A program made the position numbers and the translations under genes. Below are positions 47,063 to 56,126 of a stretch of 64,000 nt of DNA, one piece after another. Position 1 is the first letter of the stretch; each line of letters begins with the position of its first letter. The notes under the pieces were generated by a model. The model was given only the letters and a program-made list of their open reading frames with translations. It searched no databases and was not told where the DNA came from. Source of the DNA: an uncultured Lachnospiraceae bacterium (GTDB lineage Bacteria; Bacillota; Clostridia; Lachnospirales; Lachnospiraceae); assembly GCA_905199445.1 (NCBI GenBank), contig CAJKGK010000015.1, positions 18,344-82,343 on the forward strand, read 5' to 3'.

Positions 47063-47995
47063 ATGAAAGTGAAAAAAAAGGAACAGAACAGACAAAAATT
47101 TAATCTGAAACTGCTAAAGCGGCAAAAGCATCTGCTGTTCATGTCTGTCCCTTTTGTTATCTGGGCATTTATATTCTGCTACATACCTTTATGGGGCTGG
47201 ACAATGGCGTTTCAGGATGTCCGTCCGGCGACTTACGCCAAAAGCTTCTGGGAACGGGATTTTGTCGGCTTCGACAACTTTATCAAAGCATTTACAGACC
47301 GGCTTTTTCCCCAGACAATGTTAAACACGCTGGCAATGAGTGTTCTTGGAATTGCTCTGGGAACTTTTTCCGCAATCTTTTTTGCACTTATGCTGAACGA
47401 ACTCCGGTTTCAGAAATTTAAAAAGTTTACACAGACCGTATCCTATCTCCCCCACTTTGTCTCATGGGTAATCATTGCCAGTATTGCCAAAGCATTCCTC
47501 AACGACGGCGGTGTCTTAGACAGTCTGACCGGCACCAGTCTGCACCTTATGTCTACCAATTCACCACTGTTCTGGCTTGTATGTGTATTGATTGACGTCT
47601 GGAAAGAAATGGGCTGGAGCGCCATTATCTACCTTTCAGCCATGGTCAGCATTGACGAAGGCCTCTATGAAGCCGCCAAAATCGATGGTGCCAATCGTTT
47701 TCAGAGAATGTGGCATATCACCCTTCCCGGCATCCGGCCTACAATTATTGTGCTGCTCATCATGGGAATCGGCGGCGCTTTGAACCTTGGAATGGAACGT
47801 CAGATGCTGCTCAGCAACGGTCTTGTTCAGGATCATGCCATGGTTCTTTCCTGGTTTTCATACGAACGTGGTATCGGAAACAATAACTACGGTTTTGGTA
47901 CAGCCATTGGTATGTTCCAGTCCGTTGTCGGTATCACACTGCTTCTGATCGCAAATAAAATTGCCGGACGTTTTGGAGAAGATAAACTTATTTAG
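47063..47995 (+). CDS. Carbohydrate ABC permease, LplB type
   Basis: 310 residues, basic N-terminus, six helices, EAA loop YEAAKIDGANRFQRMWHITLPGIRPT, C-terminus GRFGEDKLI. ATG 47063 has AGGAGG. First gene of the third transporter operon (permease, permease, binding protein), which lies between two GH78 genes and so probably imports rhamnosylated oligosaccharides. Confidence 0.92.
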   Translation: MKVKKKEQNRQKFNLKLLKRQKHLLFMSVPFVIWAFIFCYIPLWGWTMAFQDVRPATYAKSFWERDFVGFDNFIKAFTDRLFPQTMLNTLAMSVLGIALGTFSAIFFALMLNELRFQKFKKFTQTVSYLPHFVSWVIIASIAKAFLNDGGVLDSLTGTSLHLMSTNSPLFWLVCVLIDVWKEMGWSAIIYLSAMVSIDEGLYEAAKIDGANRFQRMWHITLPGIRPTIIVLLIMGIGGALNLGMERQMLLSNGLVQDHAMVLSWFSYERGIGNNNYGFGTAIGMFQSVVGITLLLIANKIAGRFGEDKLI

Positions 47996-48008
47996 GAGGC
48001 GCCTGTTT

Positions 48009-48887
48009 ATGAAAAAGAAAACGCAAAAAAAAGGAGTTTTTGACTATATACTGCTTGTTTTTTTCACTGCAATGATTGTCATTACCATATACCCTTTTCT
48101 TAATGTACTGGCAGTATCACTCAATGATCCTACCGATACAATGCGTAATGTAAATTTTGTTATTCCAAGAGTTTTTACATTATATAACTATAAATACATA
48201 TTTGAAGAAGAAAACTTAATCGGCCCGCTGCTGATGTCCGTAGCCAGAACACTGGTCGGCACTGTTTTAAGCCTGATCTGTACGGCCATGCTTGCTTATG
48301 TGCTCAGCAGAAAAGATTTTATTTTCCGGAAAGCCTTTACCACCTATTTTGTGATCACAATGTATGTCAGCGGCGGTCTTATTCCTACATACCTGTTAAT
48401 CAGCAGAAGTTTGCATATGACAAACAGCTTTTGGGTATATATCATCCCAGGACTTATTTCCGTATATAACGTTATCCTGGTACGTTCCTATATCGACGGC
48501 CTTCCAAAAGCACTTGAAGAAGCCGCCCGGATTGATGGCGCCAGTGATTTCACCATATGGTATAAAGTCATCGTGCCATTATGTAAGCCTGTCCTGGCAA
48601 CCATCGCCCTGTTTGTAGCTGTCGGTCAGTGGAATTCTTTCATGGATACGTATCTGTATGCCAAAGAACTGCCCACACTGCAGTTTATTCTTTATAAAAT
48701 CATGCAGCAGGCTTCCATGAAAATCGACCCCCACTCGGCCAATGTTCAGCAGCTTGCCAACGCAGTTTCACCATTATCTGTACGAATGGCCGTCACTGTT
48801 GTCGCTACTGTGCCTATTTTAGTTGTTTATCCATTTCTTCAGAAATATTTTGTCGGCGGAATGACACTGGGCGCAGTCAAAGAATGA
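48009..48887 (+). CDS. Carbohydrate ABC permease, LplC/YtcP type
   Basis: 292 residues, six helices, EAA loop EEAARIDGASDFTIWYKVIVPLCKP, C-terminus YFVGGMTLGAVKE. Start ATG 48009 is chosen for its AGGAGG site, which overlaps the stop of the preceding gene; the longer frame begins inside that gene. Confidence 0.92.
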   Translation: MKKKTQKKGVFDYILLVFFTAMIVITIYPFLNVLAVSLNDPTDTMRNVNFVIPRVFTLYNYKYIFEEENLIGPLLMSVARTLVGTVLSLICTAMLAYVLSRKDFIFRKAFTTYFVITMYVSGGLIPTYLLISRSLHMTNSFWVYIIPGLISVYNVILVRSYIDGLPKALEEAARIDGASDFTIWYKVIVPLCKPVLATIALFVAVGQWNSFMDTYLYAKELPTLQFILYKIMQQASMKIDPHSANVQQLANAVSPLSVRMAVTVVATVPILVVYPFLQKYFVGGMTLGAVKE

Positions 48888-48943
48888 ATCTATATAAAAA
48901 TGAATGCTAAAAGAATAAATTTATATAAAAGGAGAAGAAAATT

Positions 48944-50608
48944 ATGAAATGTAAAAAACTGAATGCTGTATTGCTGACCGCCGCTATCGCAGCTGTCCCT
49001 CTGTCCGGCTGCAGCTCGGACAAAAGCATGGCTTCCACAGAAAATAAGGATTCAGACGGCGTATTGGAACTGACCTATTATAATGCGGACACAAACAAGG
49101 ATGATCCGTGGACAGACCCGGTCGCCCTGGCCATTACCGATGCAACAGGCGTTAAACTGACCACCAGCTATCCTGTTTCTGACGCGGCGGAAGACATATC
49201 TTTAATGATCGCTGATGACAAGTATCCCGATATTATTTATTCAAAAGGGTTTGCCAACAACCTTGTAGAAGCCGGTGCTTTAATCGATCTGACAGACCTC
49301 ATCGAAGAATACGGCCCGAATATAAAAAAAGTATACGGTGATGAACTGAAAAAACTGCGCTACTCTGCCGATGACCCGGCCATTTATCAGCTTTCCTCCT
49401 ATGGCGTGGGGGGAAGCCCTATGAAGCCTGCCGGAAACGCCCAGATCCAGTGGCGGGTTCTTGAAGAAAATGGCTATGATTACCCGACAACACTTGCAGA
49501 ATACGAGCAAATGATCAAAGATTATCTGGCCAAACATCCGAAAACAGAGGATGGGCTTGATCATATCGGACTATCCATGTGTGCAGCCGACTGGCGCTGG
49601 ATGATCACCATGGGCAATCCATCCGCATTTATTGCTGAAGGTTCGCCGGATACAGGTGAATGGCTGGTTCAGGAAGATGACAGTGTGATTTTTAAATATC
49701 GTTCAGAGAAAGTTAAAGAATACTTCCGCTGGTTGAGCCGTATGTACGATGAAGGCATCCTGGATTCTGAATTTGCCACCCAAACCTATGAAGACTATAT
49801 TGCCAAAATCGGCTCCGGACGTGTGATCGGACTTACAGATAACAGCTGGAACTACGCCGAAGGGGAAACCATCTTAAAGGCAGATGGAAAGGTAGATTTA
49901 ACTTATGCGGGACTTCCTGTCACGCTTGATGAAAATACAAAATGCGCAAGCCTGATGTATCAGGGACTGACTGTGGGCTGGGGCATCGGCATTACCAAAG
50001 ACTGTAAAGATCCCGTGGCAGCCATTAAGTTTATAGACTTTATGTGCAGCGATGAAGGTATGGTGCTTCGCCACTGGGGCATTGAAGGCGTTAATTATTT
50101 CGTCGATGAAAATGGACACAGATACCGCACTGAAGAAGAAATCCAGGCAGCGACAACCGATCAGGACTATGCTCCCAAAACCGGCGTTGGCTTCCATGTG
50201 ACCGGATTTCCTATTTATGGGGATGGCGTAACAGATCCCACAGGCAGCACTTACACGCTCAACAGTGAAGAAAGTATCATCGCTACCTATACGGAAGCAG
50301 AGAAAAAAGCCTGTGAAGCTATGAATGTCCATATGCTCAAAGATATTTTCCCACAGCCTGATGAATTCGAAACTCCGTTATATTCATCCCCGGCGACCTA
50401 CAGCATGCCATCTGAATTAAACGAAATCTTTAATATTCTTGAAGAAATCGCATGGCCTGGACTGGTCAAGGCCATCTCTGGCGGACAGGCCAATTTTGAT
50501 GCAAACTATGATGCCATGCTCGCTGATTTTGAAGCCAACGGAGTGAAAGAAGCCGAAGCAATGATGACCGAAATGGTCAAACAGTCGGCTTCCTGGCAGG
50601 AATGGTAA
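48944..50608 (+). CDS. Extracellular sugar-binding lipoprotein
   Basis: 554 residues with lipobox LSGC, a short linker and an LplA-like fold (DDKYPDIIYSKGFANNLVEAGALIDLTDLIEEYG; GVNYFVDENGHRYRTEEE). ATG 48944 has AAAGGAGAAG. Last gene of the third transporter operon; a palindromic hairpin follows at 50638. Confidence 0.93.
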   Translation: MKCKKLNAVLLTAAIAAVPLSGCSSDKSMASTENKDSDGVLELTYYNADTNKDDPWTDPVALAITDATGVKLTTSYPVSDAAEDISLMIADDKYPDIIYSKGFANNLVEAGALIDLTDLIEEYGPNIKKVYGDELKKLRYSADDPAIYQLSSYGVGGSPMKPAGNAQIQWRVLEENGYDYPTTLAEYEQMIKDYLAKHPKTEDGLDHIGLSMCAADWRWMITMGNPSAFIAEGSPDTGEWLVQEDDSVIFKYRSEKVKEYFRWLSRMYDEGILDSEFATQTYEDYIAKIGSGRVIGLTDNSWNYAEGETILKADGKVDLTYAGLPVTLDENTKCASLMYQGLTVGWGIGITKDCKDPVAAIKFIDFMCSDEGMVLRHWGIEGVNYFVDENGHRYRTEEEIQAATTDQDYAPKTGVGFHVTGFPIYGDGVTDPTGSTYTLNSEESIIATYTEAEKKACEAMNVHMLKDIFPQPDEFETPLYSSPATYSMPSELNEIFNILEEIAWPGLVKAISGGQANFDANYDAMLADFEANGVKEAEAMMTEMVKQSASWQEW

Positions 50609-50637
50609 TATAGCAGAAAATCCACTGCTCTAACACA

Positions 50638-50668
50638 GGGGGAGTGACTCGAAATGAGTCACTCCCCC
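50638..50668 (+). terminator. Perfect 13-bp hairpin after the transporter operon
   Basis: GGGGGAGTGACTC / GAGTCACTCCCCC with loop GAAAT, followed by TAACTTTAT rather than a T tract. Probably a terminator or mRNA 3'-end stabiliser. Confidence 0.7.
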
Positions 50669-50808
50669 TAACTTTATGGGAAACTAAAGTTCTACAATTA
50701 TTTAAAAATTGTATTTCCTCAATACATCCGATATAATAAAAATATAAATAAAAACATAAGCAAAGGCAGCCCCAAAGGGCTGCCCGCTGTAAATGGAGGG
50801 ATTTATCA

Positions 50809-51225
50809 ATGAAATCATTCTGTAAAAAATATGGTGTGACCGTTCTTCTGGCCCTGACACTGGTCTTATCTCTGTGTTACATCCTGTATCTGAAAAATGA
50901 TATTCAAAAATATGAATATCCAGTAGGTACCTATACTGTCTTACCCCCTGAACAGCCAACGAACAACCGATATTTTATCCTGGACAGCCAGAACAACTAC
51001 TATGTTTATGTCCAGGGCTCCCCGATTCTTGAGCAGGGCACCTACACCGTGGATCCCAATGATCACAGCATTATCACCCTGACCGGAAACGATGGCGATT
51101 CATATATAATCCTGAATAACGGCACCATTTACGACAGCCGCACCATGGAAATGATGGTTTACCACAAAACCGATAATGTCCCTGTCTTCGTCAACGTGCC
51201 GGATGCACCGGGAATACCTGATTAG
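50809..51225 (+). CDS. Small membrane-anchored extracytoplasmic protein
   Basis: 138 residues: a short basic start, one hydrophobic helix at about 9-28 without a lipobox (anchor, not lipoprotein), then a beta-rich domain with repeated GTYTV units (PVGTYTVLPP, EQGTYTVDPN) and Tyr/Asn-rich strands. ATG 50809 has a GGAGGG site. No family recognised. Its TAG overlaps the TAA of the converging rhamnosidase gene by two bases. Confidence 0.7.
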   Translation: MKSFCKKYGVTVLLALTLVLSLCYILYLKNDIQKYEYPVGTYTVLPPEQPTNNRYFILDSQNNYYVYVQGSPILEQGTYTVDPNDHSIITLTGNDGDSYIILNNGTIYDSRTMEMMVYHKTDNVPVFVNVPDAPGIPD

Positions 51226-54200
51226 GAAAAGCAATACTCGTAATCACCGCTGCCCACTTCCTCTGTATGTCCGTCCGGAAGTATAACCGTAGCGCAGCTG
51301 TTGGCCGGTACACTTAAGTGATATGTATAACCATTTTCAGTTTTCTTCCATCCGGCCCGAATTGTTCCGTAAGGTGACTCAAAAAATCCGTCTGCGCTGT
51401 CCCAGCTTCCAATTTCCGGTTTTGCCGTAAAATGTTTATAACCCGGACGATCCTCATCTCTTAAAATGCCAAGTACATACATATACAGCCACTCACATAC
51501 AGCACCCAGAGAATAATGGTTAAACGAATTCATAGAATTGTTGCCGCCAAAACCATTTTCATGGGTATAGGAGTTCCAGCGCTCCCAGATCGATGTGGCG
51601 CCCTGAGTTACAGAATACAGCCATGATGGACACTGCGTCTGCGCCATCAATTTGTAGGCATCATCTTTATGACCGGTGACTGTGAGCATGGGATTCAGGG
51701 GGGCTGTCCCGAAAAATCCTGTTGTCACACGATAATCTGTACGTTTTGTTTTGTCTGCAAGATGATCGCCAAAAGCCTGTACATACGCTTCATCCACCAT
51801 CCCATAAGCCAAAGGCAGGGCATAGGAACACTGAGTATCATCTGCAGTTTTCCCTGTCTGCTTGTCCACAAACCGCTGATTCCAGTAAGCCTTAATCTCG
51901 TGATAAAGTTTTTCGTAATCCCTGGCATCCTGTTCTTCACCGATCGCACCGGCCATTTTAGACATAATCCGTGCATTGTAGCCATAAAATGCATAGCAGA
52001 TCAAATCCAGATCTGTTTCCTCCGGTGACAGCCAGTCTCCCAGAGTCATCACACCGCCGGTAAGATTATCATTTACATTAATGCGGGCAGAATAATCCAT
52101 AAATGCTTTCATTGCTTCATAATTATCTTTAATAACCTGCAAATCTCCATATTGCTGATAAACTTCCCATGTGACAATCAATCCCGCACTGTTATAAGTA
52201 TAACCACCAAAACCGCCGCCCACAGGTGCAATATCCGGATATTTGCCGTCAACCTGCAGGTCTCTCATGGCCTGCAGATACCGATAGTAAAACAGGCGGA
52301 CATCCGAATTAAACGATGCGGTTCTGGAAAATACCTCTGTATCTCCATCCCATCCCATACGTTCATTTCTCTGGGGGCAGTCTGTAGGTACGCTGATAAA
52401 GTTGGCCAGCTGAGAACGGCGGACATTATCAATAAACATATTCAGCATATCAAAGGATGTCCGCACATTTCCTGTCATTTTCTTAACTGATGAAAGCTGA
52501 ACTGTACGAACTTCATCAAGCGCAGGTGCTTTGTCCACACCGCTGATTTCGATATATCTGTAGCCTCTGAATGTAAATCTAGGCATATATGCCTCGCCGT
52601 TCTCATCACCGGCAAAGGTATACAGATCCGTACAATCGGCATCTCTGAGATTTTCAATCATCATTGTGCCTTCAAGGCCCTCATATTCAGGAAGGTCAGG
52701 ATAAAGAATCTCTGCAAAACGAATGGTTGCCTGAGTATTCCGCTTTCCATGAAGTTTCAGTTTCGGTACACCGGCAATGTTATATCCCATATCATAAATA
52801 TAAACACCAGGGCTGATCTCCTTCACACTCTGCGCCTGAATTTCACCGACAGCATACACTCCGCCGCCAACCTGGCCAATAATTTGCGTGTTCCCCATAT
52901 TGACTGTGGGCCACGCAAACGGGCCGTTATGCTCAACATCATCAGGACCGATGGACACAGGTTCAATAACGGCCGGCGCCTGCCATAAGCTGTCATCATA
53001 TCCTGGCTTTGCAAAATCCGCATAAGCTTCCCCTCTCACAGCATCATAATGTTCGCCATGAAAGAAGCCTGCATATGTGAAAGGACCGTCTCCACTGTAT
53101 TTCCATGAATCTGTATCGGTCACATAAACATCCTTTGTACCATCTGCATAGCTGATTACGATTTTTGCAAGCAGTGATTCTCTGTCTCCATAATAATTAT
53201 AATTTCCCAGTACAAATGTCTGGGCATCACTCCACCATCCGGATGCCAGAATCACACCCACTGCATTTTCTCCCGGTACAAGCATATGATCCAGCGCATA
53301 AGTCTGATACATAAGATGATGATCATACTGGGTTTCACCAGGATTAAACCATGTATCTGTGACAGGCTGACCATTTATATGACACTCATAAATTCCCCGT
53401 GAAGTTATATAAAGCCGGGCCCCGGCGATCGCCTGATTTCTGACTGTAAATGTCCGGCGCAGCATTGGAATAGACGTATGGCCTGGATTTCCGCAGACAA
53501 GCACATCCGCTGTGCCCGCCTGTACTGCAAACATTTTACAGCCGTCCACGGTTTCAATGGTCAAATCTTGACTGGACAGGGCTGACTCAAAAATACTTCC
53601 ACATTTTCCTGTACAGGCTTCGTTCATACCGTGAGCCGCTGACTCCTCAAAAATAACCGCTTGAGGTTTTCTCAGGTTGGATACCTGGATATTATCAAAA
53701 TAAGCCTTCTGTCCTGCCGGGACATAAAATCCAATTTCATTCAGTCGTGGAAATGTATTCACATCATTATTTCCCAGAGGATTAATCTGACGCGGCGCTA
53801 TAACCTGAGCGCCCCAGGGCAGCGTCTTTTGATCCGCATCAATACGAACCCCATCCATATATGTATACACGCAGTTTCCTGTGATCTCCAGACGTATTCT
53901 GTGAAGATCATATTTATTTTCTTCTGTAATTACCGGTTCATGGGACTGACTGTCGTAGCTGCAAACGTCAAAAACAGCCAGCGGCACATCCTTTTTGTCA
54001 TTTTTATCAATACCAACTCTGTAAATCGAGCATTTTGCCGGCATCTGTTCAATGTTTACATCAAATCTGAAATAATTTTCATGTTTGATTCTCCGGTCAT
54101 TAGCCCCCAGTACGATTCCGGCCTGATAACTGCCCCTGGCAATCATAAATGATGCTTCCAGCGCAAAAATCCCACGGACATCCGGGCTAACCGTATGATA

Positions 54201-54572
54201 AGGGGCTCCGATCCACTGCGCCTGATCCCATGCCGCTTCACCAGGATCCATGAGACCCGTCTCGAAAAACTGGCCTTCACTGACCACACACTCATCCTTC
54301 TCATTCCACACGCTGACATTCCAGTAATAGCGGGTACATGGTTTTAAATCACTGCCCCCATAATAAATCCCATTGGATTCATCAGAAACAATAACACTGC
54401 TGTTCCACACATCCCCGCAATCCGGAGCGGTGCCTACAACAATCTTATATTTTGTCTGTCGTATTCCTTTGGCATCTGACTTCATTTTCCAGGAAAATCT
54501 TGGACAAACACAGTCAAGCCCCAACGGATTTTCCATATATTCGGTTTTTAAATCATAAATTTGAAAACTCAT
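51222..54572 (-). CDS. Alpha-L-rhamnosidase, GH78 (large form)
   Basis: 1,116 residues, no signal peptide, same domain order as the enzyme at 42472: TEYMENPLGLDCVCPRFSW, concanavalin-like insert, GARLYITSRGIYECHING, then barrel with DCPQRNERMGWDGDTEVF (acid region) and SIWERWNS (second glutamate). The two proteins are clearly paralogous but well diverged. ATG 54572 has GGGAGG. Single-gene unit upstream of which the polyamine operon promoter diverges. Confidence 0.93.
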   Translation of the reverse strand: MSFQIYDLKTEYMENPLGLDCVCPRFSWKMKSDAKGIRQTKYKIVVGTAPDCGDVWNSSVIVSDESNGIYYGGSDLKPCTRYYWNVSVWNEKDECVVSEGQFFETGLMDPGEAAWDQAQWIGAPYHTVSPDVRGIFALEASFMIARGSYQAGIVLGANDRRIKHENYFRFDVNIEQMPAKCSIYRVGIDKNDKKDVPLAVFDVCSYDSQSHEPVITEENKYDLHRIRLEITGNCVYTYMDGVRIDADQKTLPWGAQVIAPRQINPLGNNDVNTFPRLNEIGFYVPAGQKAYFDNIQVSNLRKPQAVIFEESAAHGMNEACTGKCGSIFESALSSQDLTIETVDGCKMFAVQAGTADVLVCGNPGHTSIPMLRRTFTVRNQAIAGARLYITSRGIYECHINGQPVTDTWFNPGETQYDHHLMYQTYALDHMLVPGENAVGVILASGWWSDAQTFVLGNYNYYGDRESLLAKIVISYADGTKDVYVTDTDSWKYSGDGPFTYAGFFHGEHYDAVRGEAYADFAKPGYDDSLWQAPAVIEPVSIGPDDVEHNGPFAWPTVNMGNTQIIGQVGGGVYAVGEIQAQSVKEISPGVYIYDMGYNIAGVPKLKLHGKRNTQATIRFAEILYPDLPEYEGLEGTMMIENLRDADCTDLYTFAGDENGEAYMPRFTFRGYRYIEISGVDKAPALDEVRTVQLSSVKKMTGNVRTSFDMLNMFIDNVRRSQLANFISVPTDCPQRNERMGWDGDTEVFSRTASFNSDVRLFYYRYLQAMRDLQVDGKYPDIAPVGGGFGGYTYNSAGLIVTWEVYQQYGDLQVIKDNYEAMKAFMDYSARINVNDNLTGGVMTLGDWLSPEETDLDLICYAFYGYNARIMSKMAGAIGEEQDARDYEKLYHEIKAYWNQRFVDKQTGKTADDTQCSYALPLAYGMVDEAYVQAFGDHLADKTKRTDYRVTTGFFGTAPLNPMLTVTGHKDDAYKLMAQTQCPSWLYSVTQGATSIWERWNSYTHENGFGGNNSMNSFNHYSLGAVCEWLYMYVLGILRDEDRPGYKHFTAKPEIGSWDSADGFFESPYGTIRAGWKKTENGYTYHLSVPANSCATVILPDGHTEEVGSGDYEYCFS

Positions 54573-54723
54573 ATAAACCTCCCTGTTTCAGCCTTAAACC
54601 GGCATTATCTGATTCTAAGCTGGATCACACCAAATACTGTATCCATAATATATAATAAACGCAGCCCCCAAATAATTCTATAACAAATGGGACTTTTTTT
54701 ATCACTTTTGTGTCCATTTATTA

Positions 54724-54752
54724 TTGACAAAATTTCCCGCCTCATGTATAGT
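54724..54752 (+). promoter_or_regulatory. Consensus promoter of the polyamine operon leader
   Basis: TTGACA, exactly 17 bases, then TATAGT: the best sigma-A promoter in the window. Transcription should start near 54759, about 550 bases before speD. Confidence 0.85.
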
Positions 54753-55108
54753 AAAAACGTCATGGAATGATGCTTTTGAGTTTCCATGCAAATATTTTTG
54801 ACCACCCGAATCGGGTTAAGGCCATACGGACAGCCGGGTCAACTGCCGATTGGCAACATAAGATTGTTGCCCTATTGATTGAGTTAAAAGCTCAAATTTT
54901 ATAAGTTGGTTACTTTATAACCTGTACATTTTGTACATCAACTTGTGAAACAATCAATACGAGTAGTAAAAGTAAGATATTTGCTATATAGACTCTAAAA
55001 GTTTGAATTCCACCAGATGAACAGGGAACTTTTTTATACTGTCAAAGCATTTTGTGCGCTTGTCTTGTCACAAAGCTGATTTGATGCGATAGATTTGGGT
55101 TATTTTGT

Positions 55109-55219
55109 ATGGACAGACATCCATTCATTTGCACACAGCCCAATCATGCTTATTTTTATATGCTTTTTCCCTGTGTTCAAGATCAAACATATGATAATTC
55201 ACAAGGTAATGATGTATAG
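55109..55219 (+). CDS. Possible leader peptide ending in the terminator loop
   Basis: A 36-codon ORF (begins MDRHPFICTQ, ends SQGNDV) whose TAG lies exactly in the loop of the terminator at 55203-55234. Translation to the end would melt that hairpin. The ribosome site is weak (TTGGGT), so this may be chance; no known leader peptide is recognised. Confidence 0.25.
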   Translation: MDRHPFICTQPNHAYFYMLFPCVQDQTYDNSQGNDV

Positions 55220-55234
55220 TCATTACCTTTTTTT
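55203..55234 (+). terminator. Intrinsic terminator in the polyamine leader
   Basis: AAGGTAATGA and TCATTACCTT form a perfect ten-pair stem with a seven-base loop followed by T5 (seven consecutive Ts with the arm). It lies about 75 bases upstream of speD, so the operon needs readthrough. Confidence 0.9.
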
Positions 55235-55307
55235 GTGTAAAAATACGGCTATACATCTACCGATCTCTATAGCCGCAAAAACCTGGGAATCCGGAGGAAA
55301 TGGAATT

Positions 55308-56066
55308 ATGGAAGAAAAACTAAAGCTTTATGGCTTTAATAACCTGACCAAATCGCTGAGTTTTAATATATACGATGTATGTTACGCCAAAACAGCCAGA
55401 GAACAGCAGGATTATATTGCCTATATTGATGAGCAGTACAACTCCCAACGCCTGACAAAAATCCTGACCACGCTGACCGATATGATCGGCGCTCAGGTTC
55501 TGAATATATCCCGCCAGGACTATGATCCCCAGGGGGCCTCTGTCACGCTGCTCATAGCAGATAACTCCATGATTCCCGCAGGTGAAACACAGCTGGCCCA
55601 CCTGGATAAAAGTCATGTAACGGTTCACACATATCCGGAATATCATCCCGGTACCTGCCTGGCAACGTTCAGGGTCGATATCGATGTCGCCACCTGTGGT
55701 GAAATTACACCGCTGTCCACCCTTGACTATCTGATCAGTTCCTTTGATTCAGATATCATTACCATGGATTATAAAATTCGTGGTTTTACCAGAAATATTG
55801 ACGGACATAAACTTTTCACGGACCATCATATTACATCTATCCAAAACTATATTAATCCCGAAACACTGCGCAGATATGACGCTGTTGATATCAACGTCTA
55901 TGAGGCCAATCTATTTCATACCAAAATGATGCTGAAAGAAATTGATCTCCAGAACTATCTGTTTAAGACTGATGTTTATGAACTTCCGCCACTGACCCGT
56001 CTGGATATTATGAATAACCTTAGAAAAGAAATGATTGAAATATTCAGCGGTCGCAATATTTACTGA
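55308..56066 (+). CDS. speD: S-adenosylmethionine decarboxylase, E. coli-like class
   Basis: 252 residues; makes decarboxylated SAM, the aminopropyl donor for SpeE. It matches E. coli SpeD along its length: HLDKSHVTVHTYPEYHPG contains the Lys-Ser processing site where Ser becomes the pyruvoyl group, followed by FRVDIDVATCGEITPL, GFTRNIDG and NVYEANLFHTKMMLKE. Start ATG 55308 has CCGGAGGAAA; the longer frame upstream lies across the terminator and is not used. First gene of the operon. Confidence 0.95.
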   Translation: MEEKLKLYGFNNLTKSLSFNIYDVCYAKTAREQQDYIAYIDEQYNSQRLTKILTTLTDMIGAQVLNISRQDYDPQGASVTLLIADNSMIPAGETQLAHLDKSHVTVHTYPEYHPGTCLATFRVDIDVATCGEITPLSTLDYLISSFDSDIITMDYKIRGFTRNIDGHKLFTDHHITSIQNYINPETLRRYDAVDINVYEANLFHTKMMLKEIDLQNYLFKTDVYELPPLTRLDIMNNLRKEMIEIFSGRNIY

Positions 56067-56126
56067 AAAAGCCCGGCACATATACAGACTGCCGGCAAAT
56101 GTAATTGATTATAGAGGTGACCGAAA

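Larger units (their letters stand above)
54759..55234 (+). ncRNA. Long structured leader RNA, candidate riboswitch or attenuator
   Basis: Runs from the promoter to an intrinsic terminator before speD. Readable helices: CATGGAA/TTCCATG (54761-54788); GACC/GGTC closing a small domain (54800-54840); TGCC/GGCA (54844-54855) competing with GGCAAC/GTTGCC (54852-54871); TATTGATTG/CAATCAATA (54873-54959) closing AAGTTG/CAACTT and two hairpins GGTTA/TAACC and TGTACA/TGTACA. I could not match it to any riboswitch class I know (SAM, guanidine, T-box, cyclic-di-GMP, purine). Its place suggests control of polyamine synthesis. Confidence 0.65.

Noticed and set aside
54800..54860. Resemblance of AGCCGGGTCAACTGCC to the 3' part of a cyclic-di-GMP-I riboswitch.
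   Set aside because: The conserved GCAAA and GACGCAAAGCC segments of that class are absent.
55085..55093. Three-codon ORF ATG CGA TAG in the polyamine leader as an arginine-sensing start-stop element.
   Set aside because: No ribosome site and too short to separate from chance.
55095..55307. N-terminal extension of SpeD in the same frame.
   Set aside because: It crosses the terminator, lacks a ribosome site, and E. coli-type SpeD starts at the position of ATG 55308.
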